This document shows positions 42,086 to 50,547 of a DNA stretch of 64,000 bases, piece by piece (position 1 is the first letter of the stretch; each line of letters opens with the position of its first letter). Below the pieces are notes generated by a model. That model did not search any database. It saw only the letters and a list, made by a program, of their open reading frames with translations, and was not told the DNA's origin. The DNA comes from Streptomyces roseofulvus (lineage in GTDB: Bacteria; Actinomycetota; Actinomycetes; Streptomycetales; Streptomycetaceae), in contig NZ_BAAAWE010000001.1 of assembly GCF_039534915.1 (NCBI RefSeq), forward strand, positions 4,402,001 through 4,466,000, in the 5' to 3' direction. A program made the translations under genes and the position numbers.

Positions 42086-43171
42086 TCAGCTCGGACCGCC
42101 CGACCGGAGGGCGTCGAGGTCGGCCTTGAGGGTGTTCACCGGGATGGCGAATCCGAGCCCCACACTGCCGGCCGTGGAACCGCTCGAAGAACTGGGCGAG
42201 TACATGGCCGAATTGATCCCGATGATCTCGCCGTTCATATTGATCAGCGCGCCGCCGGAATTCCCCGGGTTGAGCGAGGCGTCGGTCTGGATCGCTTTGT
42301 AGGTGGTCTTCGAGCTGCCGGTGTCGCCGTTGAACTCCTGTCCGCCGAACTCGAACGGCCAGCCCTGCCGCGGGTCCCACTGCCGCTGCGTGTCCGGGGA
42401 GCCGGTGCCCTCGTCGTCCTTCGCGACCGTGACGTCCCGGTCGAGCGCGGAGACGATGCCGCTGGTGACGGTGCCGGTGAGGCCCTCGGGGGAGCCGATG
42501 GCGACGACCTCGTCGCCGACCTTCACCCGGGACGAGTCGCCGAGGGTGGCGGCCTTCAGGCCGGAGGCGTCCTTCAGCTTGATGAGGGCGAGGTCCTTGT
42601 CGGGGTCCTTGCCGACGACCTCGGCCCGGTAGGTCTTGCCGTCGCTGGTCCGCACGGTGATCTCGGAGGCGCCGGAGATCACGTGGTTGTTGGTGACGAT
42701 CTCGCCGTCGGCGGTGATGATCACGCCGGAGCCGGTGGAGGCGCCGGAGGCGGAGGTCGCGGAGATCTCCACGATCGAGGGGGAGACGGCCTCGGCGACC
42801 CCGGCGACCGTGCCGGTGCTGCTCGCGGAGACGTTGGTGCCGGTCACCGGGGCGGAGGCCGCGGCGGTGACGGGCGCGTCCGAGGTCAGCTGCTGGACGA
42901 GGGTCGCGGTGCCGCCGCCGATCGCCGCGGCGGCGATGGCCACGGCCGCCATCAGGCCGACCCCGCGCTTGGCGCGCCGGCGGGAGACGGGGGCGGCGGC
43001 GGGTGCCGGGCCGGCCGTCACGTACGGCGGCTCGGCCGGGGGAGGGGTGTACCCGCCGCCTGATCCGGACGGCCACACGGTGGTGCCCGGCTCGGTGGTG
43101 ATCGGCCGCGTCGGCTCGAACGGCGGGCGCGGCGGGTAGTACGGCTGCTGGGGCTGCTGGTGGTCCGTCAT
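42086..43171 (-). CDS. HtrA/PepD-type serine protease without PDZ domain
   Basis: A 361-aa trypsin-like protease. It has a Pro-rich cytoplasmic start (about 1-65), one membrane helix (about 72-92) and a protease domain. The triad is His in VTNNHVISG, Asp in DPDKDLALIKL and Ser in NPGNSGGALIN. The protein ends about 50 residues after the catalytic Ser and lacks the PDZ domain normal for HtrA. It should act outside the membrane on misfolded proteins, probably under control of the two-component system that follows. Confidence 0.92.
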   Translation of the reverse strand: MTDHQQPQQPYYPPRPPFEPTRPITTEPGTTVWPSGSGGGYTPPPAEPPYVTAGPAPAAAPVSRRRAKRGVGLMAAVAIAAAAIGGGTATLVQQLTSDAPVTAAASAPVTGTNVSASSTGTVAGVAEAVSPSIVEISATSASGASTGSGVIITADGEIVTNNHVISGASEITVRTSDGKTYRAEVVGKDPDKDLALIKLKDASGLKAATLGDSSRVKVGDEVVAIGSPEGLTGTVTSGIVSALDRDVTVAKDDEGTGSPDTQRQWDPRQGWPFEFGGQEFNGDTGSSKTTYKAIQTDASLNPGNSGGALINMNGEIIGINSAMYSPSSSSGSTAGSVGLGFAIPVNTLKADLDALRSGGPS

Positions 43172-43280
43172 GGCTCAGACTCTCGGCCCGGCAGATGAGA
43201 ACGGTCTGAGGACCGGCTGAGAAGCCCGACAGAACCCTGTATGCCCGAAATAAAGACCCGTGGCGTCGGCGGGGACTCCG

Positions 43281-44303
43281 TCAGTGGCAGCCGCAGGACC
43301 GGCGGACCACCAGGGCCGACGGGAACTGCTTCACGCGCTCGCGGCGGGAGCCCGAGACGCGGACCGAGTCGTCGAGGACCAGGTCCACGGCGGCCCGGGC
43401 CATCGCCGGCCGGTCCGAGTAGACGGTGGTCAGCGGCGGATCGGTGAGCGCGGCCTCCTTCACGTCGTCGAAGCCCGCCACCGCCAGCTCGGTCGGCACG
43501 TCTATGCGCAGCTCGCGGGCGGCCCGCAGCACGCCGAACGCCTGGTCGTCGGTGGAGCAGAAGATCGCCGGCGGCCGGTCCGGGCCCGCCAGCAGCTTCA
43601 GTGCCACCTGGTAGGCGTCGTACCGGTTGTACGGGGCCTCGAAGAGCCGGCCCTCGACCGAGCGGCCGGCCTCCTGCATGGCGCGCCGCCAGCCCTCGAC
43701 GTGGTCAGCGACCGGGTCGCCGACGGCGGGGGTGTTGGGGACGCCGCCCAGGCAGGCCACGTACGGGTGGCCGTGCTCCAGGAGGTGCCGGGTGGCGAGC
43801 TGGGCGCCGCCGATGTCGTCGGTCACGACGGCCACGTCGTCGATCGCCTCGGGCCGCTCGTGCAGCAGCACCACGCGCGCGTCCCAGGCCTCGATCTCGC
43901 TCGCGGCCTGTTCGCTCATGCCCTGGCTGACCAGGATCAGCCCGGAGACCCGCATGCCGAGGAAGGCCCGCAGATAGTGGATCTCGCGCTCGGTCCGGTA
44001 GTCGGAGTTGCCGACGAGGACCATCTTCCCGCGCTCGGCGGCGGCCTGCTCCACCGCGTGCGCCATCTCCGCGAAGAAGGGCTGGCGCGCGTCCGGGACG
44101 ATCATGCCTATGAGATCCGTGCGGCGGGACGCCATGGCCTGGGCCACCCGGTCGGGTCGGTAGCCCAGCTCCTTGATGGCGGCGAGGACACGCTCGCGCG
44201 TGGCCGGGGCGACCGGCCGGGGTCCGTTGTTGATGACGTAACTCACGACCGCGGTCGAAGTACCCGCCAGTCGCGCTACGTCATCCCGCGTCACCTTGGC
44301 CAC
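43281..44303 (-). CDS. LacI-family transcriptional regulator
   Basis: A 340-aa regulator. The N-terminal helix-turn-helix is typical (VTRDDVARLAGTSTAVVSYVIN, then ERVLAAIKELGYRP). A periplasmic-binding-like effector domain follows (LIGMIVPDARQPFFAEM, LILVSQGMSE, AIFCSTDDQAFGVLRAARELRIDVPTELAVAGFDD). The C-terminus ends in RRSCGCH, an unusual Cys-Gly-Cys tail. It starts with GTG. The effector, probably a sugar, cannot be named. It is transcribed in the same direction as glnR, 72 bases downstream of it. Confidence 0.93.
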   Translation of the reverse strand: MAKVTRDDVARLAGTSTAVVSYVINNGPRPVAPATRERVLAAIKELGYRPDRVAQAMASRRTDLIGMIVPDARQPFFAEMAHAVEQAAAERGKMVLVGNSDYRTEREIHYLRAFLGMRVSGLILVSQGMSEQAASEIEAWDARVVLLHERPEAIDDVAVVTDDIGGAQLATRHLLEHGHPYVACLGGVPNTPAVGDPVADHVEGWRRAMQEAGRSVEGRLFEAPYNRYDAYQVALKLLAGPDRPPAIFCSTDDQAFGVLRAARELRIDVPTELAVAGFDDVKEAALTDPPLTTVYSDRPAMARAAVDLVLDDSVRVSGSRRERVKQFPSALVVRRSCGCH

Positions 44304-44375
44304 GCGCGGAAGTCTACGCGGGGTGACCTACCTACCGGCAGGTCGCCCTGTGGCATACGCCACGTCAACGCCCCC

Positions 44376-45191
44376 CTAACGGGTGGTGTCGGCCGTGGCG
44401 TCCTTGACTCCGGCGCCCGTACGGGCCTTCTCCCGGGCGTCCTGCCCCGCTTCCGCCCCCTTCGTCCCGCCGGATTCGCCGGCCTCCTTGGCCCGCGCCT
44501 CCTCGGCGGCCCGCTCCACCTTCTCCGGGGTGACGAAGCGGTATCCCACATTGCGGACGGTGCCGATCAGCGACTCGTGCTCCGGGCCGAGCTTCGCGCG
44601 CAGCCGCCGCACGTGGACGTCGACCGTCCGGGTGCCGCCGAAGTAGTCGTACCCCCACACCTCCTGGAGCAGCTGCGCCCGGGTGAAGACCCGCCCCGGG
44701 TGCTGCGCGAGGTACTTCAGGAGCTCGAACTCCTTGAAGGTCAGGTCCAGCACCCGGCCCTTCAGCTTGGCGCTGTACGTGGCCTCGTCCACCGACAGGT
44801 CGCCGTTGCGGATCTCCATAGGGGAGTCGTCCGCGACGATCTGCTGCCGGCCCAGGGCCAGCCGCAGCCGCGCCTCGACCTCGGCCGGACCCGCGGTGTC
44901 GAGCAGGACGTCGTCGATGCCCCAGTCCGCGGTGACGGCCGCCAGACCGCCCTCCGTGACCACCAGGACCAGCGGACAGCCGGGGCCGGTGGAGCGCAGC
45001 AGCTGGCAGAGCGAGCGGACCTGCGGCAGGTCCCGCCGCCCGTCGACGAGGATCACGTCCGCGCCCGGGGTGTCCACCAGCGCGGGGCCCTCGGCGGGGG
45101 CCACCCGCACGTTGTGCAGCAGCAGACCGAGCGCCGGAAGCACTTCGGTCGACGGCTGGAGGGCGTTGGTCAGGAGCAGCAGAGAACTCAT
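44376..45191 (-). CDS. glnR: GlnR nitrogen-assimilation regulator
   Basis: A 271-aa OmpR-type regulator that matches GlnR closely: MSSLLLLTNALQPSTEVLPAL at the start, an atypical receiver (ADVILVDGRRDLPQ) and a winged helix with LTFKEFELLKYLAQHPGRVFTRAQLLQEVWG. There is no partner kinase nearby, as expected for GlnR. It controls ammonium assimilation genes such as amtB and glnA. Its ATG overlaps the stop of a 21-codon upstream ORF (ATGA). The Ala/Glu/Lys-rich tail after residue 220 is variable. Confidence 0.94.
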   Translation of the reverse strand: MSSLLLLTNALQPSTEVLPALGLLLHNVRVAPAEGPALVDTPGADVILVDGRRDLPQVRSLCQLLRSTGPGCPLVLVVTEGGLAAVTADWGIDDVLLDTAGPAEVEARLRLALGRQQIVADDSPMEIRNGDLSVDEATYSAKLKGRVLDLTFKEFELLKYLAQHPGRVFTRAQLLQEVWGYDYFGGTRTVDVHVRRLRAKLGPEHESLIGTVRNVGYRFVTPEKVERAAEEARAKEAGESGGTKGAEAGQDAREKARTGAGVKDATADTTR

Positions 45192-45253
45192 CGCGACACC
45201 CCACCTGTCCGGATGCTCGTCGTAGGTCGGTCGTGCTTCGTACGCTCGTCCAT
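45188..45253 (-). CDS. 21-aa upstream ORF coupled to glnR
   Basis: A short ORF encoding MDERTKHDRPTTSIRTGGVS plus one Arg. It has a strong ribosome-binding site (GAGGAGGAA, seven bases before ATG). Its TGA overlaps the glnR ATG as ATGA. The peptide is hydrophilic and shows no run of a single amino acid, so coupling of glnR translation seems more likely than attenuation. It could also be just the natural leader with a chance ORF. Confidence 0.6.
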   Translation of the reverse strand: MDERTKHDRPTTSIRTGGVSR

Positions 45254-45421
45254 GACTCGGTTCCTCCTCGGTCCCTGCGAGGACGTCTGCGGTACTGCGG
45301 TCTCACGTGCTGCTCCCGCGCCCCGAGAGCTTTTGTTCATCCGTCCGTAACAACGGCCGGAAAACGCAAAAGGACCCGGTGGCGACGTCGCCCGGATCCT
45401 CTGCCTAGGAGAATAGCCCAC

Positions 45422-46228
45422 ATGAGTTCCGAGGCAGAGGGCCGATTTCACATGATGGATGTCTTCTCGCTCACTTCCGGACCTCGCCGCGCCATGCTGC
45501 GGACGGAAGACGGCGTCCGTATCGAGGCGTTTCACGAGCCCTTCCCGGCCAGTGTCGCCGACACGGCCGTCGTCGTCGCGCACGGCTTCACCGGTTCCCT
45601 CGACCGGCCCGCCGTCCGGCGCGCCGCCGGGGTCCTCGGCCGGCACGCGGCGGCCGTCGTCACCTTCTCCTTCCGCGGCCACGGCGGCTCCGGCGGCCTC
45701 TCCACCCTCGGCGACCGCGAGGTCCTGGACCTCGCCGCCGCCGTCCGCTGGGCCCGCGCGCAGGGCCACGCGCGCGTGGCGACCGTCGGCTTCTCCATGG
45801 GCGGCTCCGTCGTCCTGCGCCAGGCCGCCCTGGACCGCGGCACCGACGCCGCGCCCGACGCGGTCGCCGCCGTCTCCGCCCCCGCCCGCTGGTACTACCG
45901 GGGGACGGCCCCGATGCGCCGCCTCCACTGGGTGGTCACCCGCCCGGCGGGCCGGCTCGTCGGGCGGTACGGGCTCCGCACCCGCATCGACCACCGCGCC
46001 TGGGACCCCGTCCCCCTCCCGCCGGTGGAGGCGGCCGCGCGGATCGCGCCGACCCCGCTGCTGATCGTCCACGGCGACCGCGACGCCTACTTCCCCCTCG
46101 ACCACCCGCGGACCCTGGCCGCCGCCGGGGACGCGGAGCTGTGGCTGGAACCCGGCATGGGCCACGCGGAGAACGCCGCCGGCGAGGAGCTGCTCGACCG
46201 GCTCGGCGCCTGGCTCGTCCGCCGATAG
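45422..46228 (+). CDS. alpha/beta hydrolase
   Basis: A 268-aa alpha/beta hydrolase. The nucleophile elbow is GFSMGGSV with Ser as the nucleophile. VVVAHGFTGS gives the oxyanion hole region, and VHGDRDAYFP and GMGHAEN supply the acid and the His. The substrate is unknown; such enzymes act on esters or lipids. The ATG follows GGAGAA with good spacing. It begins the rightward run that contains the MoaD-like gene and lies divergent from glnR. Confidence 0.88.
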   Translation: MSSEAEGRFHMMDVFSLTSGPRRAMLRTEDGVRIEAFHEPFPASVADTAVVVAHGFTGSLDRPAVRRAAGVLGRHAAAVVTFSFRGHGGSGGLSTLGDREVLDLAAAVRWARAQGHARVATVGFSMGGSVVLRQAALDRGTDAAPDAVAAVSAPARWYYRGTAPMRRLHWVVTRPAGRLVGRYGLRTRIDHRAWDPVPLPPVEAAARIAPTPLLIVHGDRDAYFPLDHPRTLAAAGDAELWLEPGMGHAENAAGEELLDRLGAWLVRR

Positions 46229-46273
46229 CCCATCATGGGGAGCGGCGCGCACACGAACGAAGGGAGCGCCGCT

Positions 46274-46528
46274 ATGGCAGCGGGAACCATCCGCTACTGG
46301 GCCGCGGCCAAGGCCGCCGCCGGGGTCGCCGAGGAGCCGTACACCGCCGAGACCCTCGCCGAGGCCCTGGACGCGGCCCGCGCGAACCACCCGGGCGAGC
46401 TGGTCCGGGTCCTCCAGCGGTGCTCGTACCTCGTCGACGGCGACCCGGTCGGCACCCGCGCCCATGAGACGGTACGGCTTGCCGAGGGCGGCACGGTCGA
46501 GGTGCTCCCCCCGTTCGCAGGAGGGTGA
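46274..46528 (+). CDS. MoaD/ThiS-family sulfur carrier
   Basis: An 84-aa ubiquitin-like protein: IRYWAAAKAAAGVAEE at the start, LVDGDPVGT in the middle and VEVLPPFAGG at the end. The C-terminal Gly-Gly is the site of adenylation and thiocarboxylation, and PPFAGG is the MoaD signature. It should serve molybdopterin synthesis or another sulfur transfer. No MoaE or adenylating enzyme is nearby, but a rhodanese gene lies 2.4 kb downstream. Confidence 0.9.
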   Translation: MAAGTIRYWAAAKAAAGVAEEPYTAETLAEALDAARANHPGELVRVLQRCSYLVDGDPVGTRAHETVRLAEGGTVEVLPPFAGG

Positions 46529-46538
46529 ACCCCACAGC

Positions 46539-47693
46539 ATGAGCAACGACCAGCAGTACGGCGGGCAGCCGTACGACCCGAACGCGTACGACCCCTCGGT
46601 CACCCAGACCTGGGAGGGCCAGACCTGGGACACCACGTACCAGCCGGCGGTCCGCGCGGAGGACGCGTACGGGTACCCGGCCGCCGCGGCGCAGCAGGCG
46701 CAGGCCCCGCAGCCGTACGCGTACCCGCAGGAGGCGTACCCCCAGCAGGGGTACGCCCAGCAGCCGTACGCCCCGGAGTCGTACGCGCAGCCGCAGCCGC
46801 AGCCGCAGCCCGAGCCGTACGCCGAGCCCCAGCCGTACGCCGCCGCTCCGGTGCCCGCGCCCGCCCCCGCCCCCGCGCCCGTGGAGGCCCCCGACGGCCC
46901 CGCGTACTCCTCGCCGACCACCTCCGGGAACACCCGGATCACCGACGCCCAGCGCGCGCGTGCCGAGGGCCGGTCGCCGATCATCGAGCCCGGGATGCGG
47001 CCGGCCGCCCTGACGGCCGTCCTCGGCCTGCTGCTCGCCGGCGGCGCCGCGCTCGGCCCCTACGGGCTGCTGCTGCCGCTGGTCGCGCTCCAGGGGCTCA
47101 CCGCCGCCGGCTGGTTCCGGCTCAACGGCATGTGGCCCGCCCGGCAGGGCATCGCGCTCGCCTTCCTCGGCGGGCTCGTCGCCGACGCCGCCCTGCTCGC
47201 CGCCGGCCGCGAGCACGCGGCCCCCGCGATCCTCGGCACCCTCGGCGTCTGGGTCCTGCTCAGCCTGGTCCTCCAGCTCCGCAGCCACGCCGACCCCGAC
47301 GAGCGGATGTACGGCCTCATGGCCACCGTCGCCTCGGCGGCGCTCACCGTCCTCGCCGCCGGCCACCTCGGCGCCGAGCCGGACGCGGTGGTGGCCGGCT
47401 CGGCCGCCGTCGCCGCGACCGTCCTCGCCCGCGCGCTGCCGCTGCCCGGCCCCGTCTCGCTCGTCGTCTCCCTGCTCGCCGCCGCCGGCGCGGGCATCGC
47501 CGCCGGCGCCCTGACCGGCATGGGCGCCGCCGGGGCGCTGCTCGGCCTCGCCACCGGCGTCTGCGCCCTCGTCGGCCTGCGGACCGCCAGCTACGACTAC
47601 CCGTCCCGCTTCGTGCACATGACGGCCGGCGTGGCCCTGCCGCTGACGGCGGCCGCGCCCGCCGTGTACCTTCTCGGCCGCGCCCTGGTCTGA
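46539..47693 (+). CDS. Pro/Gln/Tyr-rich membrane protein
   Basis: A 384-aa protein. The N-terminal 125 residues are cytoplasmic and of low complexity (repeats of QPYA, YPQ and PAPAPAP). The rest is a membrane domain of about eight helices rich in Ala, Leu and Gly. No motif gives a function. It lies ten bases after the MoaD-like gene and may be cotranscribed. The tail before the membrane part (SSPTTSGNTRITDAQRARAEGRS) is conserved-looking. Confidence 0.75.
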   Translation: MSNDQQYGGQPYDPNAYDPSVTQTWEGQTWDTTYQPAVRAEDAYGYPAAAAQQAQAPQPYAYPQEAYPQQGYAQQPYAPESYAQPQPQPQPEPYAEPQPYAAAPVPAPAPAPAPVEAPDGPAYSSPTTSGNTRITDAQRARAEGRSPIIEPGMRPAALTAVLGLLLAGGAALGPYGLLLPLVALQGLTAAGWFRLNGMWPARQGIALAFLGGLVADAALLAAGREHAAPAILGTLGVWVLLSLVLQLRSHADPDERMYGLMATVASAALTVLAAGHLGAEPDAVVAGSAAVAATVLARALPLPGPVSLVVSLLAAAGAGIAAGALTGMGAAGALLGLATGVCALVGLRTASYDYPSRFVHMTAGVALPLTAAAPAVYLLGRALV

Positions 47694-47745
47694 GCGGCCG
47701 CCGGATCCCGGTCCGGCCGCACCCGCCCGGGGTCCCGGGAACCAC

Positions 47746-47786
47746 CCGGCCCCCCGACACGTCGATCTTTCGTGTCGGGGGGCCGG
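47746..47786 (+). terminator. hairpin after membrane-protein gene
   Basis: A perfect 15-bp stem, CCGGCCCCCCGACAC / GTGTCGGGGGGCCGG, around an 11-base loop. It lies 52 bases past the stop codon and before the next gene. There is no T-run. Confidence 0.78.
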
Positions 47787-47818
47787 CACACATCTTCGGC
47801 AATGGGGGAAAGTCAGCC

Positions 47819-48505
47819 ATGCGAGCACTGCGGATCCTGCTGGTCGTGGCCGTCGTGCTGGGCGGGATCCTGGTCGGCGGGGACCGGCTGGCCGCCGCCT
47901 GGGCCGAGTCGGAGGTCGCCGGACGCGCCTCGCTCGCCGGCGGCCGCACCGAGTCCGTCGAGGTGGACATCAAGGGCTTCCCCTTCCTCACCCAGGCCGC
48001 CGACAAGCGCTTCGGCGAGGTCGAGGTGGTCGCCAGGGGCGTCCACACCCAGGCCGGCGGCAAGCCCGTCCGGATCGGCGAGCTCGTCGTCGACCTGCGG
48101 GACGTGGTGGTGACCGGCGACTGGGCCGGTGCCCGGGCCGGCTCGGCGACCGGGACGGCGCTCATCTCGTACGCGGACCTGGTCGCCGCCTCGGAGCGCG
48201 CGACCGCCATGGAGTACGGCGGCCCCGGCAAGGTGAAGGTGACGGGCAGCGTCGAGGTCCTGGGCCGCAAGGTGACCCGTACGGTCGTCTCCTCGGTCAC
48301 CCTGGTCGGCGGCGACACCATCAAGGTCCGCGCCGACGAGGTGCCCGGCGAGGGCATCCCCCTCCTGGAGGACATGATCCGCGAGCGCACCGACTTCGAG
48401 CGCCCGCTCGGCCGCGTCGCCGGCATGCGGGTCTCCAAGGTCGAGCCGCGCCCGGAGGGCCTGGCCGTCACGGTGACCGGCCAGGACGTCGCCATCGCGG
48501 GCTGA
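47819..48505 (+). CDS. DUF2993/LmeA-like exported lipid-domain protein
   Basis: A 228-aa protein with one N-terminal membrane or signal helix (about 4-28). An all-beta domain follows: SVEVDIKGFPFLTQAADKRFGEVEV, IGELVVDLRDVVV, VKVTGSVEVLG and LAVTVTGQDVAI. This alternation is typical of the DUF2993 (LmeA) family, thought to bind phospholipids at the outer face. The ATG follows a weak ribosome-binding site (GGGGGAAAG). Confidence 0.82.
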   Translation: MRALRILLVVAVVLGGILVGGDRLAAAWAESEVAGRASLAGGRTESVEVDIKGFPFLTQAADKRFGEVEVVARGVHTQAGGKPVRIGELVVDLRDVVVTGDWAGARAGSATGTALISYADLVAASERATAMEYGGPGKVKVTGSVEVLGRKVTRTVVSSVTLVGGDTIKVRADEVPGEGIPLLEDMIRERTDFERPLGRVAGMRVSKVEPRPEGLAVTVTGQDVAIAG

Positions 48506-48690
48506 ATCGGCCCCACTTTCACATACTGAGACGACCCCGTCCGATCCGCAGAAACAGCGGCTCGGACGGCGCGCCGCGGGGGCTCCGCGCGCCCCTCCGA
48601 CCCTTACTCGATCTCATCATCCGGATGATCGCGTCTCATCATGCGACACACCGGTGACACGGTCGCCTGTCCGTCCCTACGATCGACGGC

Positions 48691-48771
48691 ATGAAGCGAC
48701 AGGCGGAACTCACGAAGCGGCGGGCAGTAGACCTGTGCCGCATCGCCGCCATGCTCTGTCGCTCCATCTGA
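48691..48771 (+). CDS. cysteine-type leader peptide upstream of sulfurtransferase
   Basis: A 26-aa ORF, MKRQAELTKRR then AVDLCRIAAMLCRSI. Short leaders with a [VA]DLCR...LC motif stand before sulfur-assimilation genes in many actinobacteria, where the two Cys codons are thought to sense cysteine supply by ribosome stalling. The stop is followed at once by a hairpin (48773-48792), and the rhodanese gene starts 164 bases downstream. No other gene is visible in 48506-48935. The attenuator role is inferred from this arrangement. Confidence 0.8.
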   Translation: MKRQAELTKRRAVDLCRIAAMLCRSI

Positions 48772-48772
48772 G

Positions 48773-48792
48773 CGGGACGCGCTCCGCGCCCG
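48773..48792 (+). promoter_or_regulatory. attenuator-like hairpin after the leader peptide
   Basis: CGGGACGCG and CGCGCCCG pair over eight base pairs with a single bulged A and a CTC loop. The hairpin starts two bases after the leader stop codon, where a terminating ribosome would block it and a stalled one would let it form. No T-run follows, so it may act by pausing or by masking. Confidence 0.5.
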
Positions 48793-48935
48793 TATTCCGC
48801 ACGGCCCACCGACCCCCGGGGTCGGGGCCGCACCGCGCAGCACGACGCCGTCGGGCGCCTCGCCCCGACGCGTACCCGCACATGCAGCACCACCCCGCAC
48901 CACACCGCCGCACACTGCCCCGGAGGAGAAACAGC

Positions 48936-49781
48936 ATGGCTCGCAGCGACGTACTGGTCGACGCCGACTGGGTCGAGGCCAACCTCGACAACCCGGCCGT
49001 CGCGATCGTCGAGGTCGACGAGGACACCGCCGCCTACGACAAGAACCACATCCGCAACGCGATCCGGATCGACTGGACGAAGGACCTGCAGGACCCGGTC
49101 CGCCGTGACTTCATCGACCAGGAGGGCTTCGAGAAGCTCCTCTCGGCCAAGGGCATCGGCAACGACACCACGGTCGTCCTCTACGGCGGCAACAACAACT
49201 GGTTCGCCTCGTACGCCTACTGGTACTTCAAGCTCTACGGCCACCAGGACGTCAAGCTCCTCGACGGCGGCCGCAAGAAGTGGGAGCTCGACTCCCGCGA
49301 CCTGGTCGACGGCTCCGAGGTCCCGAACCGTCCGGCCACCCAGTACAAGGCCCAGGCCCAGGACGTCTCCATCCGCGCCTTCCGCGACGACGTCGTGGCC
49401 GCGATCGGCACCCAGAACCTGGTCGACGTCCGCTCGCCCGACGAGTTCTCCGGCAAGCTGCTCGCCCCGGCCCACCTCCCGCAGGAGCAGTCGCAGCGCC
49501 CGGGCCACGTCCCGACCGCCCGCAACATCCCGTGGTCGAAGAACGCCAACGACGACGGCACCTTCAAGTCCGACGACGAGCTCAAGGCCCTCTACGAGGC
49601 CGAGCAGGTCGACCTGGCGAAGGACACCGTCGCCTACTGCCGCATCGGCGAGCGCTCCGCGCTGACCTGGTTCGTCCTGCACGAGCTCCTCGAGGTCCCG
49701 AACGTCAAGAACTACGACGGCTCGTGGACCGAGTACGGCTCCCTCGTGGGCGTGCCGATCGAGCTCGGCGCCGACAAGTAA
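48936..49781 (+). CDS. thiosulfate sulfurtransferase (rhodanese)
   Basis: A 281-aa tandem rhodanese protein. Domain 1 (about 5-125) has VAIVEVDEDTAAYDKNHIRNAIRIDW. Domain 2 (about 145-280) carries the active-site loop YCRIGERSALTWF with the catalytic Cys. It moves sulfane sulfur from thiosulfate to acceptors such as cyanide or thiols, and is known in actinobacteria as CysA/SseA. It starts with ATG after GGAGGAGAAACAGC. It is followed by an SseC-like gene and preceded by a Cys leader peptide. Confidence 0.94.
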   Translation: MARSDVLVDADWVEANLDNPAVAIVEVDEDTAAYDKNHIRNAIRIDWTKDLQDPVRRDFIDQEGFEKLLSAKGIGNDTTVVLYGGNNNWFASYAYWYFKLYGHQDVKLLDGGRKKWELDSRDLVDGSEVPNRPATQYKAQAQDVSIRAFRDDVVAAIGTQNLVDVRSPDEFSGKLLAPAHLPQEQSQRPGHVPTARNIPWSKNANDDGTFKSDDELKALYEAEQVDLAKDTVAYCRIGERSALTWFVLHELLEVPNVKNYDGSWTEYGSLVGVPIELGADK

Positions 49782-49815
49782 AAGCCTCCCCTTCGCGACA
49801 GGACAGGACAAGAAC

Positions 49816-50106
49816 ATGTGTGGAGCTCCGATCGGCGGCCCCGACGTCAGCACGCTCAAGCCCGGTGAGACGGCCATCCAGGGCCAGGTGACCAAGGACG
49901 GCGAGCCCGTCACCGGTTACGTCCGCCTCCTGGACTCCTCCGGCGAGTTCACGGCCGAGGTCCCCACCTCCGCCACCGGCCAGTTCCGCTTCTACGCGGC
50001 CACCGGCGAGTGGACCCTCCGCGCGCTCGTCCCCGGCGCCCAGGCCGACCGCAAGGTCGTCGTCACGGAGACCGGCAGCCTGACGGACGTCGCCATCGCC
50101 GTCTGA
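49816..50106 (+). CDS. DUF1416 (SseC-like) protein
   Basis: A 96-aa protein starting MCGAPIGGPDVSTLKPGETAIQG, of the DUF1416/SseC family that sits beside rhodaneses in actinobacteria. The body is a small beta sandwich: GYVRLLDSSGEFTAEVPTSATGQFRFYAA. The N-terminal Cys is the only cysteine and could carry sulfur. It lies 35 bases after the rhodanese gene, in the same operon, which ends at the hairpin 50134-50197. Confidence 0.9.
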   Translation: MCGAPIGGPDVSTLKPGETAIQGQVTKDGEPVTGYVRLLDSSGEFTAEVPTSATGQFRFYAATGEWTLRALVPGAQADRKVVVTETGSLTDVAIAV

Positions 50107-50133
50107 GCGGCTGCCCGAGCGGCACCTGAACGG

Positions 50134-50197
50134 CCGGAGGGCCGTGCCTCCTGGGGGGTTGGACGCCTATTCCAGGACTTGAGGCACGGCCCTCCGG
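50134..50197 (+). terminator. rhodanese-sseC terminator
   Basis: A perfect 17-bp stem CCGGAGGGCCGTGCCTC / GAGGCACGGCCCTCCGG with a 30-base loop, beginning 28 bases past the SseC-like stop codon. T-run is weak (GGTCTGTGTT). Confidence 0.85.
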
Positions 50198-50274
50198 TCT
50201 GTGTTCTTCCGGGGCGCCGCGGCGGCCTCCGGCGCCGTCTGTCCGCCGGCCCCGCCCGGTCGTACGCTGAAGGT

Positions 50275-50535
50275 GTGTACGCACGGCGTCGGCGCGTCTA
50301 CTTCTGGATGATGGGTGCCTGCCTGGTGCTTTTCGTGGGCGCCTGGGCCGTCGTGCGGCTGTTCTCCATGCCCGTCGCCATCGGCATGTGCGTCGTCGCC
50401 ATGGTCATCCCGCCGATCGCCGCGATGGTGGCGAACCGGCGCGGCCCCGAGGACCGGTGGTGGGACGACCCGTCCGGCGACCCGCAGTCGGACGAGTGGT
50501 GGGACGAACTCGACGGCAGGAAGCGCCGGGAGTAG
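50275..50535 (+). CDS. DUF3099-like small membrane protein
   Basis: An 86-aa protein starting GTG (residues VYARRRRVYFWMMG). Two membrane helices (about 8-27 and 31-50) are followed by RRGPEDRWWDDPSGDPQSDEWWDELDGRKRR. The arginine-rich start and Trp-Trp-Asp motif match the small DUF3099 family of actinobacteria. Function is unknown. It ends 12 bases before the convergent membrane-protein gene. Confidence 0.78.
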   Translation: MYARRRRVYFWMMGACLVLFVGAWAVVRLFSMPVAIGMCVVAMVIPPIAAMVANRRGPEDRWWDDPSGDPQSDEWWDELDGRKRRE

Positions 50536-50547
50536 CGGCGCGGGGCG

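Noticed and set aside
45347..45365. A GlnR-box-like pair (GTAAC ... GAAAAC) upstream of glnR
   Set aside because: The spacing is eight bases rather than six and the second half is off consensus, so it does not meet a fair standard for a binding site.
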